5,362 nt of DNA from Clostridiales bacterium (lineage in GTDB: Bacteria > Bacillota > Clostridia > Oscillospirales > CAG-272), in assembly GCA_018370615.1 (NCBI GenBank), contig JAGZAC010000143.1, forward strand, positions 1-5,362, in the 5' to 3' direction. How positions within the stretch are numbered: position 1 is the first letter of the stretch; the number at the start of each line of letters is the position of its first letter. The notes beneath the pieces are model-generated. The model ran no database searches, was not told the origin of the DNA, and saw nothing but the letters and a program-made list of their open reading frames with translations. A program made the translations under genes and the position numbers. Of this stretch, positions 1 to 5,362 are shown piece by piece.

Positions 1-255
1 GGTGGCGCTTTTCGGCGCTGTATGAGTGCTGTTTCTTCCTCGCTTGTAAATAGACAGCTCCTCTTCTGTTAGAACTTGCAGAATTACGTCTGCCGCGGCA
101 CTTTGTGATACGGCGGTTACGTATTCCAGTGCCCGCTCGTGGATATCTCCTTTTCCGTCCAGCACCAGCATTTCTCTTACCATTACTTCCAGCACAGCGT
201 CCCCCAGATAAGCCAGGGATGCTGTGGGAAGCTGTATAATTTCCTGTGTGTTCAT
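1..255 (-). CDS. mrnC: Mini-ribonuclease III (class IV RNase III), N-terminal 85 residues, cut by window edge
   Basis: The frame runs from an ATG at 255-253 through 85 codons without a stop to base 1, so the C-terminus lies outside the window. Seen: LAYLGDAVLEVMVRE (residues 14-28), the RNase III catalytic signature with acidic residues D19 and E23; DIHERALEYVTAVSQ (37-51); and LTEEE followed by KRGRN (62-75), a hallmark of Mini-III. The start of the protein goes straight into the catalytic domain, as in this family, which has no double-stranded-RNA-binding domain. Known: Mini-III is a small dimeric cytoplasmic nuclease that trims the ends of 23S rRNA precursor in B. subtilis; family length is about 130-145 residues, so roughly 50 are missing here, including the second acidic catalytic cluster. 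The start is 21 bases after the stop of the transglutaminase gene and has a strong SD, so it is probably co-transcribed with it. In many Firmicutes mrnC follows cysS; here its upstream neighbour is an envelope gene instead. The identification is confident; the operon link is inference. Confidence 0.92.
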   Translation of the reverse strand, partial: MNTQEIIQLPTASLAYLGDAVLEVMVREMLVLDGKGDIHERALEYVTAVSQSAAADVILQVLTEEELSIYKRGRNSTHTAPKSAT

Positions 256-258
256 AAT

Positions 259-265
259 CCTCCTT
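259..265 (-). promoter_or_regulatory. Shine-Dalgarno sequence of mrnC
   Basis: The minus strand reads AAGGAGG-ATT-ATG. This is a near-perfect anti-16S match, but only 3 bases separate it from the ATG, shorter than usual. It lies inside the 21-base gap after the transglutaminase stop codon and fixes the mrnC start at 255, because no other start codon lies at a suitable distance. Confidence 0.8.
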
Positions 266-276
266 GCGGAAAGTGG

Positions 277-3200
277 TTATAGGATTCGTTTAATATACCG
301 CACCCGAATTCTCTGGAAAAGGCTCAGTCCCGCGTATACAGATGCGATCAGATCGCTGAGATATTCTCCACAGATTTCTGATTCTCTTGCGGTCAGACCG
401 TGACCAAATTCTTCCTTCTGTATATAGGACATGACCTCTATAAAGTTTTCTGTGGATAGATTTGGGTACTCGCGGGATACGCGTGCGGCAAAATCCATGG
501 GGAGCTCTCCTGGCTCAGGCGGGCATCCTATAATGCGGAAAATGTCCAAAATCCAGTCGTTGATTTGCCGCAGAGCTTTGTGCCGGTCGGCTGGAACTGC
601 ATTTTCATACGCTTCTTTTTTACGCGCCAGATTTATTACGCGGTATCGTTTTTCCAGCATCAGCTGGGCTTTTTTCTGAATATGCCGGACGATGAAATAT
701 ATGATAAATCCGAGAAGAATAATGCAGGCGACGCCTCCGATTACCAGAAGGAAACGTGTAACTTCCGATATGGATTCTTCCTCAGGAAGGGGAATCGGAT
801 GATTGTTCTCTTCTTCTGGAGCTTCCGGTTCTTCGGGAATGACAGGAGGTTCCAAGGTTTCCTCTTCATTTTCGGGCACAGTTGGGGCAATAGTGGCGCC
901 GCTGGGGTTATACATGGCCTCAGCGTAATTCCCCGGAGTAACTTCATACTGCATCCACCCCATACCATCGAAATAAACCTCGATCCAGGCATGGGCATTG
1001 GTGTCCATAACATCGGAGCGGTAGGGGGCACCGCTGGTGCCCACAGCACGGGTAAAGTCAGCAGCAATATACCCTTCCGCAAATCGAACTGGCAAGCCGT
1101 ATTCCCGCAGAATTGCTGCAGCGGCCGTTGCAAAGTGGGTGCAGTAGCCCTCTTTTACCTGGGTGAGAAAGGCGTCTAAGACGCTGTCTTCTTCTGTATA
1201 GGCGCTGCCGTCCGGCGTTTGGGTATAGGTATAATTGTCCCCCAAATACTGCACCACGGCCAGAATTAGGTCGTGCTCTGTTACAGCGCCCTCTGCTTCT
1301 GCCTCCCGGCGGATTTCCGCCGCTATTTTTTCCACTACAGTGCTGCCGGTTCTTTCCGTATACGTTTCCTGCACATATGCGCGGTACTGTTCTTCCAGTG
1401 CGACTGCTGTCCTGAAAGCCGCCTGTTCATCACTTGTCATCTCATTATAATATCGGTCCACCAGATTGGTGCCGATATATTCAATACCGTCTGCGGCGAG
1501 GGCGTAGTCAAAGGCGGCAATTTTTTCCTGGAGACTGTTTCGCGAAAGATTTTCTCTGTCTGTTTCCTCTATGAAGTCTACCGCACGCCGATAGTAATCT
1601 GCGGCGTTTTCCCGGGAGGCTCCCACCTCACTTCTATTCAGTGCTGTAATAAAGGAGACAGTGCTGTATCCGGTGCCGGATCTATAAAATCGGGAAGAAT
1701 AAACGCCGTCATAATAGTTGGAATATTTGTATTCGGCTTCCTCCAGGCTGCCCCAGGCCCGCAGGCCAATTTCAGAATTCATATAGGCAGGAACGAACAA
1801 AAGCAGACTGGAGCCGCTGGTACGCTGTACGTGAACCTGTTGAACGGTAAATCCGTATCGGGTGAGGTTTTTGTAGACGTTTTCTTCTGTAATATCTACA
1901 GATGAGGGATATATGTACTTGTTAAAATTGTATAGAATCTCATCCGGAGTGAAATCCACGCCGAAGGTATTGCGGTAGGCCAGTACCTGGTCGTAATCTG
2001 CAGAGGTCCAGGTGTCCGTTGCCGCATCAAAATGGGAGCCGGTCCAGCTGCGCAGGTATATATTGTTCTCACTGGTGGATTCTACACGCAGAATCCGTTT
2101 ATCCTCAAATTCCAGGGGATCAAAGGATAGGGAACGGGGCGTCAATTCATTGATTCCGTAAGCGGACAAGTCGTTGAGATCTACATCGTTCCCCGTAAGG
2201 TACGCAGTTACATAGCTGCGCGCGATTTGTACTCTGTTGTTAATAGGTGTGATAATTGGAAAGGCGCCCTTTGACATAGCCATGGGAATCCACAGCGCAA
2301 GGAGAGCGAGAGCTGCGGCGCCAAAGCCTGCAAATCCACCGGCGGCCGTGACAGAAAAGGCATGTGTGCGCTTTTCCCTGCGCCGCTTTTGCTTCTTCTT
2401 GCGCAGAGCAGTACGCTGCGCTTTTCTGGCTTCTTTTTGCGCTTTCCTTTTTTGCTGCAGCTGGGACAGTGCCTGCAAGTTACCTGCTTTTTTTAGGGCG
2501 GATAGTTCTTTTTTCTCTGCTGCGGCTGCCTTTTTTGCAGCTTTCTTCTCAGCTTTTGCGCGCTTTTTGTTTTCCCGCGCTTCCTTTTTTGCCCGGAGCT
2601 TCTGTTCCTTTTGCGATTGCCGCCAGGCGATAAATACAGCATTGCGCGCCATATGGGAACGTCGCTTATCCATATCAGCATCTAGTGAGGCCTTGAGGAT
2701 TTCGTCTGCTTGGGCGCGCAGAATTTTCTTTTCCTCACGCTTGCGGGCAGCCTCTTTTTTACGCAGTTCCCGCCGTGCCCGCCGTTTCTTTTTTCTTTCT
2801 ACCTTGCGGCTGCGCGCGCCTGCATACCGGTAGTCGTATATTTTCAAAACGATGCATCCCAAGCAGAAGGCGATGATGCATCCGATGCCGATATTTCCCT
2901 GGGAAATGTTGTATGTGAAAACAGGGACGATGACCACTACGATAATGACACACAAGGGGAGCGAGCGCACCTTTTTCAGCATACACACTCCAAGAAGGGC
3001 ACCAAACACTGCGGTGAGAAGGAACACACCCCAAAACCGCTCCGGATCTGCGGACATATATGGGACATTGCTGTAGTCTGCGCCGTCCTGGATCATGAAG
3101 TTGCCGAGAGAACCATATCCCAATCCGGCAACATGATACAGGGCGAAGTTATAGACCCGCAGAATACTGTGCCATAAAAAGGAAACTGGGTTGCCGTACA

Positions 3201-3582
3201 AAACGGTGCAAAGAGCAACTACAGTGCCTGCAAAGCCCAGTGGCACAAGAAAATACGCCAGTCTATGCAGAGAGGCAGCTGCTACAATTGCTGTAACGAT
3301 GAGACAGGCAAGAGCAATAAATCCATTGGAAATATAGCAGGGCTGCCAGTAAACCTGTGTGGAGAGTCCGGCTGCGCTGCACAGGAAGGTTATAATGCCA
3401 AATAGACCAATATAGAGTACCAGTGTGCGCAAAACAAATCCAATGATTTTAGCTACCTTGGACATGGAAGCGACGGGAGATTCGTAAATATCCTCCGGCT
3501 GTTGTCCCTTTCGGAGAGACGGCTTCTGTTTTCCGAATCGGCCTGGCATATGAAAATTTGATTTGGTTTTTGTGTTTTTCAA
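277..3582 (-). CDS. Multi-pass membrane protein with extracytoplasmic transglutaminase-like domain and DUF4129-like tail (TgpA/YebA type)
   Basis: Complete 1101-residue protein. Layout: cytoplasmic N-terminus (1-42); hydrophobic segments at about 43-70, 83-103, 107-129, 183-201, 207-225 and 229-248; a very basic cytoplasmic loop (254-405); segment 7 (409-434); a large outside region (435-940); segment 8 (942-966); cytoplasmic tail. The outside region begins with a YLRSWTG...W stretch (499-526) typical of TgpA proteins, then has the transglutaminase/protease-like core: Cys814 in EGYCTHFA, His864 in TNAHAWIEVY, and Glu880 in the GWMQYEVTPG stretch where the classical third residue is Asp. A Pro/Glu-rich acidic stalk (897-940) leads to segment 8. 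The tail (about 1003-1075), with PPEPGELPMDFAARV, resembles DUF4129. The start is TTG at 3582-3580, chosen because GGAAGGA lies 6 bases upstream; the ATG at codon 12 has no SD. The protein is longer than typical family members, mainly through the basic loop. Known: such genes sit beside MoxR and DUF58 genes; the substrate is unknown. The fold assignment is confident; crosslinking or protease activity is not demonstrated. Confidence 0.93.
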   Translation of the reverse strand: MKNTKTKSNFHMPGRFGKQKPSLRKGQQPEDIYESPVASMSKVAKIIGFVLRTLVLYIGLFGIITFLCSAAGLSTQVYWQPCYISNGFIALACLIVTAIVAAASLHRLAYFLVPLGFAGTVVALCTVLYGNPVSFLWHSILRVYNFALYHVAGLGYGSLGNFMIQDGADYSNVPYMSADPERFWGVFLLTAVFGALLGVCMLKKVRSLPLCVIIVVVIVPVFTYNISQGNIGIGCIIAFCLGCIVLKIYDYRYAGARSRKVERKKKRRARRELRKKEAARKREEKKILRAQADEILKASLDADMDKRRSHMARNAVFIAWRQSQKEQKLRAKKEARENKKRAKAEKKAAKKAAAAEKKELSALKKAGNLQALSQLQQKRKAQKEARKAQRTALRKKKQKRRREKRTHAFSVTAAGGFAGFGAAALALLALWIPMAMSKGAFPIITPINNRVQIARSYVTAYLTGNDVDLNDLSAYGINELTPRSLSFDPLEFEDKRILRVESTSENNIYLRSWTGSHFDAATDTWTSADYDQVLAYRNTFGVDFTPDEILYNFNKYIYPSSVDITEENVYKNLTRYGFTVQQVHVQRTSGSSLLLFVPAYMNSEIGLRAWGSLEEAEYKYSNYYDGVYSSRFYRSGTGYSTVSFITALNRSEVGASRENAADYYRRAVDFIEETDRENLSRNSLQEKIAAFDYALAADGIEYIGTNLVDRYYNEMTSDEQAAFRTAVALEEQYRAYVQETYTERTGSTVVEKIAAEIRREAEAEGAVTEHDLILAVVQYLGDNYTYTQTPDGSAYTEEDSVLDAFLTQVKEGYCTHFATAAAAILREYGLPVRFAEGYIAADFTRAVGTSGAPYRSDVMDTNAHAWIEVYFDGMGWMQYEVTPGNYAEAMYNPSGATIAPTVPENEEETLEPPVIPEEPEAPEEENNHPIPLPEEESISEVTRFLLVIGGVACIILLGFIIYFIVRHIQKKAQLMLEKRYRVINLARKKEAYENAVPADRHKALRQINDWILDIFRIIGCPPEPGELPMDFAARVSREYPNLSTENFIEVMSYIQKEEFGHGLTARESEICGEYLSDLIASVYAGLSLFQRIRVRYIKRIL
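2368..2823 (-). other. Segment coding the Lys/Arg-rich charged loop (residues 254-405) of the transglutaminase membrane protein
   Basis: By hand count 61 of 152 residues are Lys or Arg (about 40%), mixed with Ala, Glu and Gln and almost free of Pro and Gly, so a long, largely helical or coiled-coil rod is likely. It lies between membrane segments 6 and 7; the topology (N-terminus inside, six crossings) and the positive charge both place it in the cytoplasm. The coding strand here is purine-rich with many AAG, AAA and GAG codons and several A-runs of 6-7. Such a loop is not part of the usual family core as I know it. Function unknown: binding to a partner, to RNA or to acidic phospholipid are all possible. 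Confidence 0.85.
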
Positions 3583-3588
3583 AAGGAA

Positions 3589-3595
3589 TCCTTCC
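3589..3595 (-). promoter_or_regulatory. Shine-Dalgarno sequence deciding the TTG start of the transglutaminase gene
   Basis: The minus strand reads GGAAGGA, then TTCCTT (6 bases), then TTG. The spacing is right for TTG at 3582 and wrong for the in-frame ATG 33 bases further on, which has no SD of its own. The site also takes part in a short inverted repeat (AAGGA-T-TCCTT) and its first two G bases lie in the stem of the neighbouring hairpin. Confidence 0.7.
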
Positions 3596-3608
3596 GCGTA
3601 TGCCGCGG
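3594..3608 (-). promoter_or_regulatory. Small GC hairpin in the DUF58-transglutaminase gap
   Basis: The minus strand reads CCGCG-GCATA-CGCGG, a perfect 5-pair all-GC stem with a 5-base loop. It has no following T-run, so it is not an intrinsic terminator. It lies between the DUF58 stop and the TTG start, and its 3' arm overlaps the first two bases of the SD, so in mRNA it could partly mask ribosome binding. Such a short stem could occur by chance. Confidence 0.35.
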
Positions 3609-3624
3609 TCTCCTTTCCAGATCA

Positions 3625-5361
3625 TCAGATTTGTAAGGCAGTGAGGACAGCACCTTTCCCCGGCTGCTGTGTCAGTTGCATTCGATGAGGGATTACGCCC
3701 TGCTGTCGCAGCTTTGCTGCACAGGCGGCCGCGTATTCCTCACGATTCATTGGGGACGTATAATCCTCGCTGGGGTTAAAAAACAACACTTCTGCGATGC
3801 ATCCGCTGCCAGCACCGCCGAACATGGCAGGGATTTTGCTGTATTCCGCCAGGGATGACGGATCCAGATTGGCGGTAATGATGCGGATGGTCACGTTGGC
3901 CGCTTCCGATACAAGTCGGCTCAAGTGGAATACCCGCTGCTCTTCAGATACTACAGGGGCACCTGCAAAACGGTCATAGATTTCTTCAAAGGAGGCAAGA
4001 TCAGCTGTATGGCGTACATGGATGCCGTTTTCCTCCCTGGGATCAAACCAGGCGACAGTACAGCGATGGCCGTGACGAATTTCGTTCATTACGTCTGCCA
4101 CGGCAATTTCGGCTACACTGTCCGCACAAAGCTCGGGCATTTCATCTGCAATGTCCGGACGAAACGCGCCGCCCCAGGCGCGAATTGCCTCATTCATTTC
4201 TTCAGAGCCGATTTCCGTCATGTCTCCGTCAATTTCCTCCAGCAGCTTTTGAACGACGGCGTCTTCTGCTTCGATCTGTGCGCGAGTGCGTGCTTGTTCC
4301 TCTTCCCGCTTTGCTGCATTTTCACTGCGCTTCTGCTCCTTCTGCGGGTCGACTCTTTTTATCCGTACCCGTTTGCGGGCTGTGGCGCGAATTAGATTGT
4401 CAATTTCATCCATAGACTGAACGGATGCAGCGCTGTTGCCGGCTTGGAGACGTCGCCGGCGCTTTGCCGCCTGCCGTCGATTGGCAAATCGTTCTTTGAT
4501 GTTTTGAAGGTTCTGGCTTGCTGCGGTATTTAACGCCTCTGCCTTGTCGGCAATTTTGTTCATACGAATCATTGGAAGCATGGACTTCCGCTCCCGTTTT
4601 TTCAGAAGCTGCCGCAGGCGTTTTTGCTTGCGTGCTTTTTCTACCTCCGGAGCAGGAGTCGGTGCCGCAAAATCCACGAATATGTACACATGCTGATCAT
4701 CATTGGTAGTAAAATCCCGTACCTGCAGTTCCTGTGCCTTGGAGGATAGCTTCCAGTGAATGGATTTCATGGTGTCTCCCATACGGTAGTCCCGTATATT
4801 TGCCTGCTCCGACTGCTCCTGTCCCAGCTCGTCAGCGCAGGCCAGCAGCGCCTCCCGCACCGCCGCCTCCCGCTCCTCGAAGGGGGTGATAACCAGGCTG
4901 ATACCGTGCACCGTTTCACCGCCGTCCCTTTTGGTGAAAACACTGTTTATCTGCTCGTGGCGGAGCGGCTCCGGAGAGAGGGCCCGCAGCTTCGTGAGCG
5001 GAAGCGTCACCGTCTCCCCCAGCACGCATTGCCGCGTCTCCACCAGGCCGCGGACCATATCGTGAACCTCCAGCCGGTAAGTCGGCAGATAGTCGGGGTG
5101 CGGCAGGTACACCAGGCGGTATTGCGCGGCCTCCGGCTGATAGGGATCCTCATACGCCGCCCGGGGCGGATCGATGGCCACATAATGGGCTATATGGGAT
5201 AGGGCTAAGGGAGCGTCTCCGCATTCCTGGGCATAGCGGCGCACCAGGACGCCGAAAAGCATGTCCGGCGTCGGGGCATATTGCTCCACGACCAGCCAGT
5301 TGCGCCCCTTTTTCAGGTTCCAGGACACCAGGCATTCGCCAATCCAGCGGCTGGCGTGCAC
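3625..5361 (-). CDS. DUF58 domain protein with von Willebrand A-like C-terminal half and a basic insertion; 5' end beyond the window
   Basis: The frame is open to the right edge; the first codon in view (GTG, 5361-5359) has no visible SD and is probably internal, so 578 residues is a minimum. The DUF58 signature is clear at residues 189-217: IRDYRMGD, then SIHWKLSSKAQELQVRDF. A buried strand follows (VYIFVDF, 225-231), where classical von Willebrand A domains have DxSxS; that metal-binding motif is absent. A Lys/Arg-rich insertion occupies about 237-385, after which the A-domain-like fold appears to resume (SVAEIAVADVMNEI, TVAWFD, then VTIRIITANLD) to a TGA stop at 3627-3625. Residues 1-186 show no membrane helix and no familiar DUF58 N-terminal pattern, and are coded by much GC-richer DNA. 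The gene precedes the transglutaminase gene by 42 bases. Known: DUF58 proteins (B. subtilis YeaD type) are linked to MoxR ATPases, and usually have two N-terminal membrane helices; role inferred as an intracellular partner of the envelope protein. DUF58 identity of residues 187-578 is confident, that of the first part is not. Confidence 0.88.
   Translation of the reverse strand: MHASRWIGECLVSWNLKKGRNWLVVEQYAPTPDMLFGVLVRRYAQECGDAPLALSHIAHYVAIDPPRAAYEDPYQPEAAQYRLVYLPHPDYLPTYRLEVHDMVRGLVETRQCVLGETVTLPLTKLRALSPEPLRHEQINSVFTKRDGGETVHGISLVITPFEEREAAVREALLACADELGQEQSEQANIRDYRMGDTMKSIHWKLSSKAQELQVRDFTTNDDQHVYIFVDFAAPTPAPEVEKARKQKRLRQLLKKRERKSMLPMIRMNKIADKAEALNTAASQNLQNIKERFANRRQAAKRRRRLQAGNSAASVQSMDEIDNLIRATARKRVRIKRVDPQKEQKRSENAAKREEEQARTRAQIEAEDAVVQKLLEEIDGDMTEIGSEEMNEAIRAWGGAFRPDIADEMPELCADSVAEIAVADVMNEIRHGHRCTVAWFDPREENGIHVRHTADLASFEEIYDRFAGAPVVSEEQRVFHLSRLVSEAANVTIRIITANLDPSSLAEYSKIPAMFGGAGSGCIAEVLFFNPSEDYTSPMNREEYAAACAAKLRQQGVIPHRMQLTQQPGKGAVLTALQI
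4207..4653 (-). other. Segment coding the basic insertion (residues about 237-385) inside the DUF58 protein
   Basis: Residues 241-360 hold 37 Lys/Arg in 120 by hand count, including KKRER (254-258), RRQAAKRRRRL (295-305) and ARKRVRIKRV (328-337). The last part turns acidic (EAEDAVVQKLLEEIDGDMTEIGSEE). It lies between the first strand of the von Willebrand A-like domain and the helix that should follow it, so it probably projects as a separate arm. Its composition resembles that of the loop in the downstream transglutaminase protein. Insert ends are approximate. Confidence 0.75.
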
Positions 5362-5362
5362 G
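4801..5362 (-). other. GC-rich 5' segment of the DUF58 frame, of unlike composition and unrecognised product
   Basis: GC is about 64% over 4801-5340 by hand count, against about 43-60% line by line (about 50% overall) over 4441-4800. GC at third codon positions falls from about 78% before codon 187 to about 50% in the next 60 codons. The coding frame is nevertheless the same and is well supported on both sides by codon bias. The product (residues 1-186) contains WLVVEQYAPTPDMLFGVL and RLEVHDMVRGLVETRQCVLG, which I do not recognise. Recombination, fusion to another gene, or a chimeric assembly would all explain it; a naturally divergent DUF58 N-terminus is also possible. Confidence 0.65.

Noticed and set aside
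276..281. TATAAC on the minus strand as a -10 box for a separate mrnC promoter
   Set aside because: The hexamer about 17 bases upstream (near GTGCGG) does not resemble TTGACA, and the AT-rich bases are the last codons and stop of the transglutaminase gene.
1273..1905. Plus-strand open frame of 210 codons
   Set aside because: Antisense to the conserved extracytoplasmic part of the transglutaminase protein, including its YLRSWTG-to-core region; no SD and an implausible protein.
2488..2494. Run of seven A on the coding strand (CTA AAA AAA GCA), a possible -1 slippage site
   Set aside because: It lies within a Lys-rich loop where A-runs are expected from codon choice. I see no SD-like enhancer or stem placed to promote slippage, and the main frame continues intact for 600 more codons.
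2237..2833. Long plus-strand open frame of 198 codons, rich in Phe, Ser, Ala and Arg
   Set aside because: It is the antisense of the Lys/Arg/Glu-rich loop of the transglutaminase gene; AAG, GAG and CGC codons reverse to frames without stops. It has no SD and no sensible protein features.
3610..3615. A second AAGGAG on the minus strand in the DUF58-transglutaminase gap
   Set aside because: No ATG, GTG or TTG follows at a workable distance; the next start codon is the TTG at 3582, which has its own closer SD.
4756..5202. Plus-strand open frame of 148 codons in the GC-rich segment
   Set aside because: High GC leaves few stops in any frame. The minus-strand frame has clear third-position G/C bias and continues into the DUF58 signature, so that is the coding frame.
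5359..5361. GTG at the right edge as the true start of the DUF58 gene
   Set aside because: No upstream sequence is available to show an SD, the frame is open to the edge, and DUF58 proteins normally begin with membrane helices not seen here. It is more likely an internal valine codon.

Overview
The window carries three genes, all read right to left on the minus strand, tightly packed, with no gene on the plus strand. In transcription order they are: (1) a 5'-truncated DUF58 protein (3625-5361), (2) a complete 1101-residue multi-pass membrane protein with an extracytoplasmic transglutaminase-like domain and a C-terminal DUF4129-like tail (277-3582), and (3) the first 85 codons of a Mini-ribonuclease III gene, mrnC (1-255), which runs off the left edge. 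The gaps are 42 and 21 bases, each holding a Shine-Dalgarno sequence, so the three are probably one transcript. No terminator, RNA gene, CRISPR array or mobile element is visible.

The organism looks like a Firmicute, most likely a Clostridia member of about 50% GC. Reasons: strong AAGGAGG-type ribosome binding sites, a TTG start, the presence of mrnC (a Firmicutes/cyanobacteria-type enzyme), and the DUF58-transglutaminase pair, which matches the MoxR-DUF58-transglutaminase order known from Bacillus subtilis yeaC-yeaD-yebA. A MoxR AAA+ ATPase would be expected just beyond the right edge. The molecular role of this cluster is poorly known; it is generally taken to be a cell-envelope system, with a membrane-anchored protease/transglutaminase-fold domain outside the cell and MoxR/DUF58 inside.

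Three things stand out. First, both envelope genes carry a long, lysine/arginine-rich, probably helical insertion on the cytoplasmic side: about 150 residues between membrane segments 6 and 7 of the transglutaminase protein, and about 145 residues interrupting the von Willebrand A-like half of DUF58. Second, the DUF58 reading frame changes base composition sharply at about position 4800, from about 64% GC (4801-5340) to about 50% GC, exactly where recognisable DUF58 sequence begins. The GC-rich 186 residues before that point are not recognisable as DUF58, which suggests recombination, a fusion or a chimeric assembly. Third, the DUF58 protein lacks the DxSxS metal-binding motif of classical von Willebrand A domains, and the transglutaminase domain has Glu where the third catalytic residue is classically Asp.
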